DNA of 64,000 nucleotides from Staphylococcus marylandisciuri. Its GTDB lineage: Bacteria; Bacillota; Bacilli; Staphylococcales; Staphylococcaceae. The notes beneath the pieces are model-generated. The model was not told the DNA's origin and ran no database searches. It saw only the letters and a list, made by a program, of their open reading frames with translations. The stretch is from contig NZ_JAOPKZ010000009.1 in NCBI RefSeq assembly GCF_025519785.1, forward strand, positions 47,532 to 111,531, written 5' to 3'. Numbering within the stretch: the first letter of the stretch is position 1; the number at the start of each line of letters is the position of its first letter. The translations under genes were made by a program, and so were the position numbers. Positions 11,701 to 22,045 of the stretch are shown in pieces.

Positions 11701-14700
11701 TTGATCTGTCGCTGTAATAGTGATGTGCTCCCCACCATTTAAATCTGTCGGTAAATCTACGGCATAACGACCATCATCGTCCGCTGTCGTTGTGATCGGT
11801 TCATGTCCATCTATCTTCACCGTGATCGTTGAACCGGGTTCCGCTGTTCCTGTTAGCTTGTCTGTTTCACTTGTCACGTCATCCGCCGTCGGCGCTTCCG
11901 GTGCTGTCTTATCCGCTACTGTTGTGCTTCCTTCTGATGACGTATTACCTGCTTGATCTGTAGCCGTTACACTGATTGTTTCGCCACCGTTAAGCGTCAC
12001 GTTATCCGGTATTTTCACCGTAAAGTTGCCGTCATCATCTGCTGTTCCTGTCGCTGTTACACCGCCTGGGAACGTCACTGTTACCGTTGATCCTGGTTCT
12101 GCTTGACCACTCACTTGCTTATCTGTGCTATTCACGCCATTAATTTCAGGACGGCTAGGTGCTGTAGTATCAACGACCGTCACTTTAGATGGCGTCGACA
12201 CATTACCATTATCGTCAGTAGACGTAACTGAAATTTCTTCGCCACCTTTAAGATTAACGTCAGAAGGCACGTCTACACTATAGTTTCCATCTCGATCTGC
12301 CTGTCCAGTTACTTTCTTGCCATCTGGGAAAGTAACTGTAATTTGAGAACCAGGCTCTGCTGTTCCTGTCACTTTATGGTCTTGACTTGTCATACCTTCA
12401 ACTTGTGGAGTATCTGGTGCTGTTTTATCTTCTACAGTCGTCTCTGCTGAGCTAGATGTATTACCATCTTTGTCCGTAGCTGTCACACTTATATTTTCGC
12501 CGCCCTTGAGATTAACTCTAGATGGTATTTGAATAGAATAATTTCCTTCCTCATCAGCCTGTCCTTCTGCTGTTTCACCATTAGGGTAATGAATAGTTAC
12601 TGTTGAGTTAGGCTCTGCTTGACCAGTAATTTCTGTACTATTACTTGTAATATGATCAACAGTTGGCTTATCCGGTGCAGTCGTATCTTTAACTGTGACT
12701 TCTTTCACGTCAGATTCATTTCCATCTTGGTCAGTTGCTGTAACGCTTACTTTTTCGCCACCTTTAAATTTCACATCTTCTAGTATGTTAACCACATAGT
12801 TTCCATTTTGATCTGCAGTAGTTTCTTGAACTTTACCACCAGGGAATTGCACTTTTACCGTTGAACCTGGTTCTGCATTGCCTGTCACTTGTGTACTATC
12901 GCTCGTTACGTTGTTCACTTGTGGAACATCAGGTGCTGTTTTATCTGAGACTTTAGTAGTTGTTTCATCTGATGTGTTACCCGCTCTATCTGTTGCCGTA
13001 GCAGTAATTTTTTCGCCACCTTTAAGAGTTAAACCTGCTGGTATTCCCGCTTCAAAGTTACCATCTTTATCTGCAGTGGCAGTAGTGACTTGTCCGCCTG
13101 GGAAATGGATAGTTACTGTCGAGTGAGCTTCTGCTTGTCCACTAATCTTGTCACTTTTACTAGTAACTTGGTCAACAGATGGAGGTTCTGGCGCCGTCTT
13201 ATCCGCTACTATTTGATGAGTCGCTGCTGACGTGTTGTCATCTTTATCTGTCGCTGTGATTTCAAGTTCTTCGTCACCAGTTAAAGTTACATTCTCTGGA
13301 ACGTCGACGCTAAACTTCCCATCCTTATCCGCTTTAGCTTCGCTACTATCGCCTGAAGGGAACCGGACTGTCACTGTTGCACCTGGTTCAGTTTGACCTG
13401 TAATTGTCTTATCTCCACTATTCACACCATTAACTGTTGGTGCGTTTGGCGCTGTCTTATCTTCTACTGTCACAGTTGTTGGAGCGGAAGTATTATTATC
13501 TTTATCTGTAGCAGTAACATTTAATTGTTCGCCGCCGTTTAACTTCACGTCTTTAGGAATATCGACAGAGTAATGTCCATTATTATCTGCAGTGGCAGAG
13601 CCTTCCTGACCACCCGGGAACGTTACTTTTACAGTGGAACCTGGTTCTGCTTCACCATGGACCTGACTATCGTTACTATTTACTTGATTAGCTGTTGGTG
13701 CCTCTGGAGCAGATTTATCAGCTACTGGAGCAAGCGTTGTTTCTGACGTATTGCCAGCTTTATCTCTTGCGGAAACTTCTAACGTCTCGCCACCTTTAAG
13801 TTTAACCGACTCTGGGATATCCACTTTATAGTTACCCTCAGAATCAGTAGTAGCAGTCGCTGAATGATCCCCTGGGAATTTTACTGTAACGGTAGAGCCT
13901 GGTTCAGCTTTACCTGAAACAGAGTTATCTGTACTATTTACACCATTAACATCTGGTGCATTTGGCGGAGTGTGATCTGATACTGTAGTCGTTGCATCTT
14001 CTGAATTATTTCCTGCTCTATCTCTAGATTGAACGGTTATTTCTTCTCCACCTGCTAATTTAATTCCTTCTGGTATATCAACTAAGTAACGTCCATCTCC
14101 TCCAGCAGTCGTTTCTTGATACTGACCATTAGGGAACTGAACAATGACTGTTGAATTTGCTTCTGCTTTACCTGTTATTTCGCTAGAATCACTACGGACT
14201 TCATCGATACTTGGTTTGTCCGGTGCCGTCTTATCTTCAACTATAGTAGTTGTTTCAGGAGAACTATTTCCATCATCGTCACTTGCTGAAACTCTTAACG
14301 TTTCATTTCCTTCCAATGTCTTGTTGTCAGGAAGATCGATGCTGTAATGACCATCCTGATCCACAGTACCCGTACTTGTCGTACCATCTGGGTATGTGAC
14401 AGTGATAGTAGACCCTGCTTCTCCGTCACCTGTAATATTACGGTCCTTGCTTGTCACTGGATTAATCGTCGGTGTCTCGGGTGCTTTCTGATTAACAACA
14501 TCTATCGTTTCTTCTTGAGAAGTATTACCCGCGTCGTCTTCTGCAGTTACACCAATACGATCACCTGGGTGGAGCTTCACGCCATCAGGTATATCGATCG
14601 TGTAATGACCATCATCTGAAGCCTTACCTACCGCTGTTGTGCCTCCTGGAAGCGTCACACGTACTGTTGAACCCTTTTCTGCTTGTCCTGTTATTTGAGT

Positions 14701-17700
14701 GCTTTTTGGATTAACCTCATCAATAGTTGGAGCATCTGGTGCCGTTTTGTCTTCTACAGTTACCTCACTTGATGTTTCGCTTGTTTTCCCATTTTTACTA
14801 GCAGTTGAAGTCAATTGAGTACCTGCTTTGAGCGGTTGATCAAGTGTAATAGTGCCAGAGCTTTCTCCTTCACGTATTTGAACTGTTCCTACTGTGTTAC
14901 CTTTATCGTCTCGTACTGTAACTGTACTTCCTTCTTGACCATTAACGATAATATTCTTGTCATTATCATCTACTGGATTGATAGATGGCGTAGGAACTTT
15001 TGACGCATCTATAACTTTAAATGTATTTGTTTCATCGTTCTCATAATCTGGGGAGTCGATAGCTATAGTATAGTCGCCCTCAGATAGACCCTCTACTTTA
15101 ATATTAAAAGCACCGTCGTCCTCTACATTCCCTTGAGCAATTACTTCGCCGTTGCTATTAATAATTTTTGCAGTTTGTTGACCTGCACCTTCTTTAAGTG
15201 GGACATATCCACTGACCATATTATCTTCTGTTGTGATATCGCTCGCATTAGGCTGTCCTACAAGTGGTGAAGTCTTATCTCGAACGACTTCATCACCATC
15301 ATTCTTACCATCACCATCCGTATCCGAATTGAACGGATCAGTTAAAGAGTTTTGACGCTCATAGCTATCAAGCAAACCGTCTTTATCGTAGTCTTGAATT
15401 TGTAAGGCGGAAGTGCTTAAGGTATTCGTAATCATTTTGTTATCGCTATCGCTTAAGTAACCATAGAAGTTGAATATCTCTTTTTGCTTAACTGAAGATT
15501 TGATTAGATTACCCTTATCATCATATTCTGCATCTCGCGTTAAAATATTATTAGGATCTTGATTAAATTTCAATACAATACGAATGCCGATTGGCTCAGG
15601 TAAAGAATTGTTAAACTCAATTAATTTTGTTAAATCTTTTGCAGTAATTGACCCTTTACCATCTTTATCTAAGGTTAGATCTGCTACTTTATTCCCTTCA
15701 TGATAATCTTTATCGAAGCCTTTTAATCCGCCATAATCAAGAAGATGTAATTCCGCACCAGAAATGTAAGGTAGTAGGTCCGGATCAATTTGATAGTTAT
15801 ATTTCCACTGTTTCTTTTGAGCAAAAGTATATGAGAATATACCGTCTTTCATAATCGTTTGATCTAATATAACGCCGCCGTGTTTGCCGATATCAGAATG
15901 ATAAGAGGCTGAACCAGAACTGTTTAAGAAAGAATTTTTATTAGCTGATGATAGATCTTTTTTCTTATCATTTAAATCTTGATCTTCAGTAGTTAAGAAG
16001 TAACCATTAGACTCACTCGTTCTGATGATCTTATTTGAATCTGCATTACGTACATACATCTTATAGTTAAGTTTGTCGTTGTCTAATTCTTCATCTTTCA
16101 AGATGTTCTCTATAGTGTCATCAAGTTGTATCTTACCGTTATCGGCAGTGTATTGAGATAATATTTCCGCCCCACCGAATAAACCGCCTTGAGCACGGAT
16201 AAAGTTAATTTCCCATTTATCTGTTAAATTACCATTTTCATCCGTCATACGTTGAAATTCTACCGGCTGATTACTTCCGGACGGATTCACACTAATCTTA
16301 GTTACGTGTTTAGCTAAACGCGGATCGAGTCCAAGATCTATCTTAAACCGTGATAGAGAGTTTGAACCAGACATATAACTATGAATCTTAAATGGTATGG
16401 ATGTCGATTTCTTCGCACTATCACTTTCTAAATCTCCCGGTTCAAACATCAATGAAGCAAATGTATAGTTGTCCTCATAACCGAGTGATTTTTCAACTTT
16501 TGAATCTTGGGCTGCTTTTGAAACAGCTTCGACAGAGTATGCTTTTCTAAAGAACGTTGCACTTTCACGTGTAGCTTTAGGTGAATTTTTATCTTGTTCA
16601 TTTGCGAATTTGATTAACGCTGTTTTTAAGATTTTATCTGAGATTTCTTGATCTGAGTCTTTCTCATAATCAATATTTGCATCTTTTACTATTTCTTTAC
16701 TTTGCTTATCGCCCAATTGACCTTTTAAGTAGGTATTAACGGTGCTCTCTTTATCTTTGGCTTTTGAAATTTTTGAATATAACTCGTCTTTTTGAGATGA
16801 GAATTTTTGCGCTTTATTAGTAGGGAAGCGTCTCTGTTCGGTGGATTTTTCTTGCGCGGACTCATTCTCTTTTGATGCTTGCTTGTCTACTTTCGGATTA
16901 TGGTTTGTATCCTGTGAGGACGCTTTGTTGTCTTCTTGCTTTGAAACTGAATAAGTTTGGTTCTCTTTATTCTTAGAATCAGATTTTTTGTCGTGATGTG
17001 TACGTGATTCAGCGCCCTTTTTCACTTTTTCAACATCTGACTTTTCTGAATCTGATTGTTCTTTTCTTTCAGTATCATTCTCATTATCTAACTTAGAGTC
17101 ATTCTTCACATTGTCTGTCTTGCCATCTTTAGAAGGTGTTTCACTGTGAGCGTCTTTAGAAGTATCATCTGACTGTAGTTCTTTGTCTTGCGCTTCATGA
17201 TCTGTTGAGTTAGTTTTTGAACGGTTATCTTGTGTATTAGTATTATCGTTAGCTGGGTTGTCCGCAGACTGATTATCCTGTGTTTCCTCTTGTGATTGAT
17301 CATTACTTTGGTCTGAACTATTGTGAGATGGGGCTTCATTACCCGAGTCAGAGGAAGAATTTGGTGAAGTACCTGTATGATCAGAGTCTTGAGAATCAGG
17401 TTTTTGAGCAGAAGACGTTTGCTTTTGATCTTCTGAGGCAGATGGTTCCTGGTTTGATTGATTATTTTGTTCTTCATTTTGGCTCGTGTTGTCATTATGA
17501 TGAGTATCTACTTGATCAGTTGTGTGTTTAGATTTCGTTTCGTTAGTTTGATCTTGTTGAGTGTTCTCTTCAGCATTTGCCGCTCCATCATTATTGGTAC
17601 TTGTATTATTATGCACATTAGAATTCTCGGCAGCTTTAGCTTCGCCACCTGTGCTAAACACTAAGGTAACCCCTATTAATATTGAAGCGGTGCCGATTGT

Positions 17701-17775
17701 AAATCTACGTATAGAATATTTATTATTTCTATTCGGTAAGAAATCTAACTTTCCTTGTGGTTTTCTCTTTTTCAA
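8719..17775 (-). CDS. Giant Bap-like LPXTG cell-wall-anchored surface protein
   Basis: This 3018-residue protein is predicted to be covalently wall-bound. It has a YSIRR-type signal peptide (20-40, cleavage near AKA at 45-47), then a low-complexity S/N/D/Q/E-rich region to about 330. A globular region runs from about 390 to 790, followed by EF-hand-like calcium loops (DYDKDGLLD near 794; [12 protein letters not shown] near 815). About 22 Ig-like modules of 84-86 residues fill most of the rest. The end is LPDTG (2981-2985), a hydrophobic segment and [10 protein letters not shown]. An A/B region with EF-hands plus 86-residue C-repeats is the layout of staphylococcal Bap, so a biofilm or adhesion role is inferred. 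The start is TTG, eight bases after GGAGG; no ATG fits. Neighbours give no functional hint. Confidence 0.88.
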   Translation of the reverse strand: MKKRKPQGKLDFLPNRNNKYSIRRFTIGTASILIGVTLVFSTGGEAKAAENSNVHNNTSTNNDGAANAEENTQQDQTNETKSKHTTDQVDTHHNDNTSQNEEQNNQSNQEPSASEDQKQTSSAQKPDSQDSDHTGTSPNSSSDSGNEAPSHNSSDQSNDQSQEETQDNQSADNPANDNTNTQDNRSKTNSTDHEAQDKELQSDDTSKDAHSETPSKDGKTDNVKNDSKLDNENDTERKEQSDSEKSDVEKVKKGAESRTHHDKKSDSKNKENQTYSVSKQEDNKASSQDTNHNPKVDKQASKENESAQEKSTEQRRFPTNKAQKFSSQKDELYSKISKAKDKESTVNTYLKGQLGDKQSKEIVKDANIDYEKDSDQEISDKILKTALIKFANEQDKNSPKATRESATFFRKAYSVEAVSKAAQDSKVEKSLGYEDNYTFASLMFEPGDLESDSAKKSTSIPFKIHSYMSGSNSLSRFKIDLGLDPRLAKHVTKISVNPSGSNQPVEFQRMTDENGNLTDKWEINFIRAQGGLFGGAEILSQYTADNGKIQLDDTIENILKDEELDNDKLNYKMYVRNADSNKIIRTSESNGYFLTTEDQDLNDKKKDLSSANKNSFLNSSGSASYHSDIGKHGGVILDQTIMKDGIFSYTFAQKKQWKYNYQIDPDLLPYISGAELHLLDYGGLKGFDKDYHEGNKVADLTLDKDGKGSITAKDLTKLIEFNNSLPEPIGIRIVLKFNQDPNNILTRDAEYDDKGNLIKSSVKQKEIFNFYGYLSDSDNKMITNTLSTSALQIQDYDKDGLLDSYERQNSLTDPFNSDTDGDGKNDGDEVVRDKTSPLVGQPNASDITTEDNMVSGYVPLKEGAGQQTAKIINSNGEVIAQGNVEDDGAFNIKVEGLSEGDYTIAIDSPDYENDETNTFKVIDASKVPTPSINPVDDNDKNIIVNGQEGSTVTVRDDKGNTVGTVQIREGESSGTITLDQPLKAGTQLTSTASKNGKTSETSSEVTVEDKTAPDAPTIDEVNPKSTQITGQAEKGSTVRVTLPGGTTAVGKASDDGHYTIDIPDGVKLHPGDRIGVTAEDDAGNTSQEETIDVVNQKAPETPTINPVTSKDRNITGDGEAGSTITVTYPDGTTSTGTVDQDGHYSIDLPDNKTLEGNETLRVSASDDDGNSSPETTTIVEDKTAPDKPSIDEVRSDSSEITGKAEANSTVIVQFPNGQYQETTAGGDGRYLVDIPEGIKLAGGEEITVQSRDRAGNNSEDATTTVSDHTPPNAPDVNGVNSTDNSVSGKAEPGSTVTVKFPGDHSATATTDSEGNYKVDIPESVKLKGGETLEVSARDKAGNTSETTLAPVADKSAPEAPTANQVNSNDSQVHGEAEPGSTVKVTFPGGQEGSATADNNGHYSVDIPKDVKLNGGEQLNVTATDKDNNTSAPTTVTVEDKTAPNAPTVNGVNSGDKTITGQTEPGATVTVRFPSGDSSEAKADKDGKFSVDVPENVTLTGDEELEITATDKDDNTSAATHQIVADKTAPEPPSVDQVTSKSDKISGQAEAHSTVTIHFPGGQVTTATADKDGNFEAGIPAGLTLKGGEKITATATDRAGNTSDETTTKVSDKTAPDVPQVNNVTSDSTQVTGNAEPGSTVKVQFPGGKVQETTADQNGNYVVNILEDVKFKGGEKVSVTATDQDGNESDVKEVTVKDTTAPDKPTVDHITSNSTEITGQAEPNSTVTIHYPNGETAEGQADEEGNYSIQIPSRVNLKGGENISVTATDKDGNTSSSAETTVEDKTAPDTPQVEGMTSQDHKVTGTAEPGSQITVTFPDGKKVTGQADRDGNYSVDVPSDVNLKGGEEISVTSTDDNGNVSTPSKVTVVDTTAPSRPEINGVNSTDKQVSGQAEPGSTVTVTFPGGVTATGTADDDGNFTVKIPDNVTLNGGETISVTATDQAGNTSSEGSTTVADKTAPEAPTADDVTSETDKLTGTAEPGSTITVKIDGHEPITTTADDDGRYAVDLPTDLNGGEHITITATDQDGNTSGETTKTVADKTAPTQPSVNGVNSTDKQVSGQAEPGSTVTVTFPGGVTATGTADDDGNFTVKIPDNVTLNGGETISVTATDQAGNTSSEGSTTVADKTAPEAPTADDVTSETDKLTGTAEPGSTITVKIDGHEPITTIADDDGRYAVDLPTDLNGGEHITITATDHDGNTSGETTKTVADKTAPTRPSVNGVNSTDKQVSGQAEPGSTVTVTFPGGVTATGKADDDGNFTVEIPDNVTLNGGETISVTATDQAGNTSSAGSTTVADKTAPEAPTADDVTSETDKLTGTAEPGSTITVKIDGHEPITTTADNDGRYAVDLPTDLNGGEHITITATDHDGNTSGETTKTVADKTAPTQPSVNGVNSTDKQVSGQAEPGSTVTVTFPGGVTATGKADDDGNYTVKIPDNVTLNGGETISVTATDRAGNTSSGGSTTVADKTAPEAPTADDVTSESDKLTGKAEPGSTITVKIDGHEPITTTADDDGRYAVDLPTDLNGGEHITITATDHDGNTSGETTKTVADKTAPSQPSVNGVNSTDKEVSGQAEPRSTVTVTFPGGVTATGKADDDGNYTVKIPDNVTLNGGETISVTATDQAGNTSSEGSTTVADKTAPTQPSVNGVNSTDKQVSGQAEPGSTVTVTFPGGVTATGKADDDGNFTVEIPDNVTLNGGETISVTATDQAGNTSSEAEVKVEDRTSPQEPKVNNIHSGDSTISGTAEPGSTITITFPNGSTVTGKTNQDGTFIIDVPSNINLNPGDSLTVVSTDQAGNSSQPSHVVVQQGMNDGDTHNNHNNGNSTSPSNQGGKEPSINGHDQPGSNHSGATKNSENPNGTEKQHSNDSTESNKNPGAHSEGIIPSVNPIHTGDNQITGQHGTPGNMIHITLPDGTELTGKVNDDGTWKIGIPNHIKLKNGEKIYIEEIDQAGNATSSTVVTVGNSNIAQGSHQSSDVKKHNLPDTGEQATKGTLFGSIFAALGVIFLFGRRRKKEENEE
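9616..12171 (-). repeat. Tandem array of near-identical Ig-like modules (AB x4, then A A)
   Basis: Inside the surface-protein gene, residues 1869-2720 form exactly 852 codons. They comprise type A modules of 86 residues ([19 protein letters not shown]) and type B modules of 84 residues ([18 protein letters not shown]). The order from the N-terminal side is AB-AB-AB-AB-A-A. The A+B period is 510 bp, and copies differ by only a few bases. The ten modules before the array (1007-1868) are clearly diverged from each other. The pattern shows recent unequal recombination, and the terminal A-A suggests loss of one B. Confidence 0.93.
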
Positions 17776-18630
17776 ATATATTACCTCCGAAAATATTGAT
17801 TGATAAAAATGTTAGTTCCCAAAATAGAGTTAACTATTATTATATCTACCACAATGTACCACAACACTAAACAGCCCGCTACCTATATTTTTTTAAATAT
17901 AATTACTCACTTCTATAACTTTTTCTTATTAATGGCTTTTTATATCTAAATAGAAATAACTAGAATATTAAATTTTGTTGCGCATAACTTTAAATTCTAT
18001 TTATTATTCAAATATAACTCATTTCTAATTATTAACTTACTTTAATTTAATATAGATAAAATAAGGGTTCGTCTAAGTAACGACTTACTACTAATAGTTA
18101 CCGTTACTTTTTTAAGCGGTTTTTACAACGGGTAATTAGTGAAAGTCAATAAATTTTAAGCTAATTTTTTATAGAAAATCATATAATTTACCGAACGTTG
18201 ATATATATCAATTTGTTTTAAATATGGATAAATTTTTTAGAAAAATATTAAATTTTTCTTAGATGTGTAAAATTTAATATTCTGATTCACTCTTTTATAT
18301 GTGAGAAAATTTTAAGATTACAACAACCTTCAATGATCACTGACTTAATAGTGAGAATTTAAAGTTGTCGTTTGTATTTTTGTCTCTTTATCACTTAGTG
18401 ATTTCACTTCTACTTCACTCATAATGATTAGAAATCTCCTTAAGTATTGAGCTATTATTCTTACTAAATCTTAAATAACGATTTCTTCACTATCACCTCA
18501 GTCCTCCCACTATTATATATATTTATAATTAAATTATATCCAGTACCTTGCAATGTATAATAGACGGTGCTATATTACTTATAGAACTAATATACATTGT
18601 TTAGTACTGAACGATGTGGAGGTTGAAATA
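17776..18630. other. Long AT-rich gap with two divergent promoters
   Basis: This 855-bp gap contains the leader of the giant surface-protein gene (GGAGG at 17784-17788 on the minus strand) and that of the padR operon. It is very AT-rich with no credible gene. A small inverted repeat AGTAACG/CGTTACT followed by TTTTTT lies near 18075-18113 and could terminate a short plus-strand transcript. No regulator site is recognisable. Confidence 0.5.
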
Positions 18631-18954
18631 TTGAATATACAATTTAAAAAAGGCGCGTTGGAGTTTATTGTGCTACTCATCATTCAAGCTGAGGATCAAT
18701 ACGGTTATTCTCTGGTTCAAAGAATCACGCCGCGAATTAGTATTTCAGAAGGCACGGTCTATCCTATATTGCGCCGTCTCGTTAAAGATGAATATCTCAC
18801 GACTTACTATCAGGCTTCTACTGAAGGTCCTGCACGTAAATACTATAGTATTACTGACAGTGGTCGCGAAAGATTAAAGCACTTGTTAGAAGAATGGCAG
18901 AACTTTACAGATGCTATCAACTTATTCTTAGAGGAGAGTGATTTAGGTGAGTAA
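18631..18954 (+). CDS. PadR-family transcriptional regulator
   Basis: This 107-residue winged-helix protein has the PadR N-terminal core: FIVLLIIQAEDQYGYSLVQ, then GTVYPILRRLVKDEYL and the wing segment EGPARKYYSITDSGRERL. I chose the TTG at 18631, eight bases after GGAGG (18618-18622); the ATG further upstream lacks a ribosome site. It overlaps the next gene by 8 bp. PadR, DUF1700 and DUF4097 genes commonly travel together in Firmicutes. PadR probably represses this operon in response to an envelope or small-molecule signal (inferred). Confidence 0.88.
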   Translation: MNIQFKKGALEFIVLLIIQAEDQYGYSLVQRITPRISISEGTVYPILRRLVKDEYLTTYYQASTEGPARKYYSITDSGRERLKHLLEEWQNFTDAINLFLEESDLGE

Positions 18955-19507
18955 AAATGAATATTTAGCTCAACTCCGCAAATATTTAAAACACGTGTCT
19001 ACTGAAGATAAAGAAGATGTTATTTCAGAGTACGAAACACATTTTATTAGCGGCCAAAAAGACGGTAAGACTGAAGAAGATATTTCAAAAGAATTGGGTA
19101 GCCCCAGACAAGTCGCTCGTGAACTTAATGCTACCTTAGCCATCGGACATGCTGAAGCCTCTCATGATACTGCGAATATAGGTAAAGCTATCGTAGCAGT
19201 TATGGGGTTAGGATTATTGAACTTCTTTGTAGTCATGGTGCCTGTCGTCATCATATTAGGAATCTTATTTTCATTAATAATGACAGACATTTCACTACTT
19301 TCTTTACCCGTCTTCTTAGCAATCAAGGCGATCATACCTGATTTAGGCGAAGTCATCCCTCTAGATATCTATGTGACGCTTGCTTCATTCGGCGTGGGAC
19401 TTGTATTACTAGTCATCACAATCATATTAATTAAGTGGTCAACTATACTATTCATTAAATATCTTAAATGGAATATAGACATTGTGAAAGGAAGTGTAAA
19501 AGCATGA
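18947..19507 (+). CDS. DUF1700 (HAAS-domain) membrane protein
   Basis: This 186-residue protein starts at GTG. The N-terminal 80 residues (NEYLAQLRKYLKHVSTEDKEDV, then KELGSPRQVARELNA) form the helical HAAS/DUF1700 domain usually paired with PadR. Three to four hydrophobic segments follow from about residue 85 to 175. It overlaps padR by 8 bp and the next gene by 4 bp (ATGA), so all three should be made in fixed ratio. Its role is unproven; the family is thought to relay or modulate PadR-linked envelope signals. Confidence 0.82.
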   Translation: MSKNEYLAQLRKYLKHVSTEDKEDVISEYETHFISGQKDGKTEEDISKELGSPRQVARELNATLAIGHAEASHDTANIGKAIVAVMGLGLLNFFVVMVPVVIILGILFSLIMTDISLLSLPVFLAIKAIIPDLGEVIPLDIYVTLASFGVGLVLLVITIILIKWSTILFIKYLKWNIDIVKGSVKA

Positions 19508-20295
19508 AGAAAACGTTGAGTATCATATTTATAATCGGATTTATCCTCGCAGTCGTATTCGGATTTTTAACCTTTAAAGAAATGCGCACAGAAGCTAAAA
19601 AGAACACCATCACGACAATGGTCAATAAAGACATCAAAGACAACATTCATAACTTAAAAATTGATGCGCATTCAGCAGAGGTTAAAGTTAAAAGGGGCGA
19701 TAAACTTCACGTGAAGATGCGTGGTCCGAAAGACAAAGTTACAAATAAAGCTGAGACCACAGGGGATACGTTAAATATCACAAGCAAACTAAAAAAGAAA
19801 ATTATTTCATTCAATGTTTTTAGTAATGATAAAAATAAAATTATCATCACACTTCCTAAAAAACTAAAAAAATTAGAAATTCAAAATGGTTCAATAGATA
19901 TTAGTGGTGTGAAAGCTGAACGGTCTATCCTAAACGTCAATTCTGAAGATCTCGACGTAGATGGGAGTGATTTAGGTGAACTTACAGGTAAATGCGATTC
20001 TGGCGAAATTAACTTCCGAAACTCTAAATTTACACGTACTAACTTAAGTAATGATTCTGGCGAAATCAACGTCTCTAACACGCCAACAGATATTCCGATG
20101 AATTTAAATAACGATTCTGGGGAAATTAACCTCTCGTACGATGAGAAGCTAAGGAATACTCAAATAAAAAACAACTCTACTGATGATTCTGGAGAGATTA
20201 ACATTTCTAAATCTGAATTGAAACATCATCAGATTGGTAGTGGAGACAATATTATTAGTATTAATAATGATTCTGGCGAAATTAATATTACTTAA
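19504..20295 (+). CDS. DUF4097-type membrane-anchored beta-repeat protein
   Basis: This 263-residue protein has one N-terminal membrane segment (about 5-25) and an extracytoplasmic beta-rich part. The ATG at 19504 overlaps the upstream stop and follows GGAAG. The C-terminal half repeats (N/C/D)DSGEIN five times at intervals of about 20-30 residues, suggesting rungs of a beta-solenoid, the fold expected for DUF4097. It is the last gene of the padR operon. The function of this family is unknown; it may be the envelope sensor or effector of the module (inference). Confidence 0.8.
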   Translation: MKKTLSIIFIIGFILAVVFGFLTFKEMRTEAKKNTITTMVNKDIKDNIHNLKIDAHSAEVKVKRGDKLHVKMRGPKDKVTNKAETTGDTLNITSKLKKKIISFNVFSNDKNKIIITLPKKLKKLEIQNGSIDISGVKAERSILNVNSEDLDVDGSDLGELTGKCDSGEINFRNSKFTRTNLSNDSGEINVSNTPTDIPMNLNNDSGEINLSYDEKLRNTQIKNNSTDDSGEINISKSELKHHQIGSGDNIISINNDSGEINIT

Positions 20296-20311
20296 AGCTT
20301 TAATACTTCAA

Positions 20312-20362
20312 GGGAGCGGGACAGAAATCTAATTTGAACAAAAAGATTTCTGCCCCGCTCCC
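20312..20362. terminator. Minimal GGGAGCGGGAC palindrome, terminator
   Basis: The arms GGGAGCGGGACAGAAATCT and AGATTTCTGCCCCGCTCCC lie 16 bp after the DUF4097 stop. They pair over almost their full length with one mismatch. It is the short form of the composite repeat, placed between convergent genes. Confidence 0.75.
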
Positions 20363-20427
20363 ATTCAATGGTTAAAGACACAAAAACAATTAAGATCGTT
20401 CACTTATTAGCTCAACAATGACATAAA

Positions 20428-20484
20428 GAAGAGGTAAGGAGAGAACCGTATTAGGAGCTTTACGGTTCATTCCCTACCTCTTCC
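20428..20484. terminator. Terminator after metQ
   Basis: A long stem is formed by AAGAGGTAAGGAGAGAACCG and its near-complement CGGTTCATTCCCTACCTCTT around an 11-base loop. It lies 9 bp past the metQ stop on the minus strand. Confidence 0.7.
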
Positions 20485-20492
20485 AATTTCTA

Positions 20493-21332
20493 TTATTTCT
20501 CTAAGCTTTTCTCAATTTCTTTAATTTCCTTTTGAGAAAGATTAACTGCTTTTTCTCCATCTTTCGTATCTTCTTTTAATGCTTCTTGAGCTTCTTTAGA
20601 ATGATAAAGTTTGATAATTTTCTTGTACGTTTTATTATCTTTATCTTTGTCATTAATTGCGATGAGATTAATATAAGGTTTTACTTCGTCAGAACTTACT
20701 TTTTCTAGGAAAATAGGGTCTTTTTTAGGATTCAAGCCTGCTTTTGATGCAACGCCATTGTTAACTACTGCGAAGTCTACGTCATCTAATGAACGCGCCG
20801 TTTGTTGGGCATCAACTGCTTTAATTTTAAGATCTTTTGTATTATCTGCTATGTCTTTAGTAGAGGCATTGAGACCTGCATTATCTTTTAATTTAATTAA
20901 ACCCGCTTTATCAAGAAGCTTTAACGCTCGTGCTTGGTTAGATACATCATTAGGTATAACAACCTTGCTTCCTTCCTTGATATCTTTAACGTCTTTTACC
21001 TTCTTAGAATAAATGCCTAATGGAGCTAAAACCGTTGTACTTGCTGCTGAAATTTTGGCATCTTTGTGGGCTTTTTTGTATTCATTTAAAAATGCAAAAT
21101 GTTGAAAAGCGTTCATGTCAATATCGCCATCACTCAAAGCTTTGTTAGGAACGTTGTAATCAGAAAATTGTTTAATTTCTACATCAATACCATCTTTTTT
21201 TGCTAATTCTTTAACCTTTTCCCAAGCTTTCGTATCGTTAGAAGCGACTCCAACAGTCACTTTCTTATCATTTCCTCCACATGCAGTTAGAATGAGTAGC
21301 GCTGCAATAACTAATGTAATAATTCTTTTCAT
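20493..21332 (-). CDS. metQ: Methionine ABC transporter substrate-binding lipoprotein
   Basis: MetQ captures methionine outside the membrane for MetNI. The lipoprotein signal MKRIITLVIAALLILTACGG places the lipidated cysteine at residue 18. The NlpA-family body includes MNAFQHFAFLNEYKK and DVDFAVVNNGVA, typical of D/L-methionine binders. The 279-residue length is normal. It follows the permease gene by about 50 bp and has its own terminator. Confidence 0.94.
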   Translation of the reverse strand: MKRIITLVIAALLILTACGGNDKKVTVGVASNDTKAWEKVKELAKKDGIDVEIKQFSDYNVPNKALSDGDIDMNAFQHFAFLNEYKKAHKDAKISAASTTVLAPLGIYSKKVKDVKDIKEGSKVVIPNDVSNQARALKLLDKAGLIKLKDNAGLNASTKDIADNTKDLKIKAVDAQQTARSLDDVDFAVVNNGVASKAGLNPKKDPIFLEKVSSDEVKPYINLIAINDKDKDNKTYKKIIKLYHSKEAQEALKEDTKDGEKAVNLSQKEIKEIEKSLEK

Positions 21333-21385
21333 AATATGTAATCCCCCTTTTAGTTTTTACTACAATACGTTTTTGAAATGTACGC

Positions 21386-22045
21386 TTAATTGCGACGTAC
21401 CTTTTTAGAAATTAAGTTACCCAATGATTGAATGATTTGTACTAATATGACGAGAACAATTACGGTGATAATAATAACTACAGTGTCAAATCGCTGATAA
21501 CCATAAGCCAGCGCAAGATCACCGACACCTCCACCACCTACAGCTCCGGCCATTGCTGTACCGCCGATTAATCCTACAATAGCTGTAGTAATCGCTAAAA
21601 TTATCGATCCTAGAGCCTCAGGAAGTAAGAAATAACGAATGATTTGTATCGGCGACGCTCCCATCGCTTTAGCTGCTTCAATGATGCCATCATCCACTTC
21701 GAGCAATGAATTCTCTATTAAGCGGGCAATGTATGGCGCTACGTAGACCGTCAGCGGAACTATCGCGGCTGTCGTTCCGATAGAAGTCCCTACTAACAGC
21801 TTCGTAAACGGTACGATAGCAATAAGTAAGATGATAAACGGTATCGACCTTAGAATGTTAATGATTGGATTAAGTAGATGATGCAAGATAGGATTTGACC
21901 AAATACCATTTTTACGAGTAATTACTAATAATACGCCTAAGGGTATACCAATAATAGCACCTATAATTAACGACACCGTCACCATATACAGTGTTTCGTA
22001 AAGTGCTTGCGTCAGTTGAGAGGCATCAATACTTGAACCGAACAT
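21386..22045 (-). CDS. metI: Methionine ABC transporter permease
   Basis: This 219-residue permease has about five membrane segments and the cytoplasmic EAA-type loop (EAAKAMGASPIQIIRYFLLPEALGS, residues 133-157) that contacts the ATPase. It belongs to the MetI/MetP family. The ATG overlaps the metN stop (TAATG), indicating coupled translation. Confidence 0.94.
   Translation of the reverse strand: MFGSSIDASQLTQALYETLYMVTVSLIIGAIIGIPLGVLLVITRKNGIWSNPILHHLLNPIINILRSIPFIILLIAIVPFTKLLVGTSIGTTAAIVPLTVYVAPYIARLIENSLLEVDDGIIEAAKAMGASPIQIIRYFLLPEALGSIILAITTAIVGLIGGTAMAGAVGGGGVGDLALAYGYQRFDTVVIIITVIVLVILVQIIQSLGNLISKKVRRN

Noticed and set aside
8719..17531. Several antisense frames of 60-130 codons within the giant surface-protein gene
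   Set aside because: Shadow frames caused by biased codon use in repetitive Ig modules; no ribosome sites and no known families.
18553..18630. Upstream ATG start for the PadR gene (133-residue form)
   Set aside because: No ribosome site, and the extra residues do not belong to the PadR fold; the TTG at 18631 has an ideal site.
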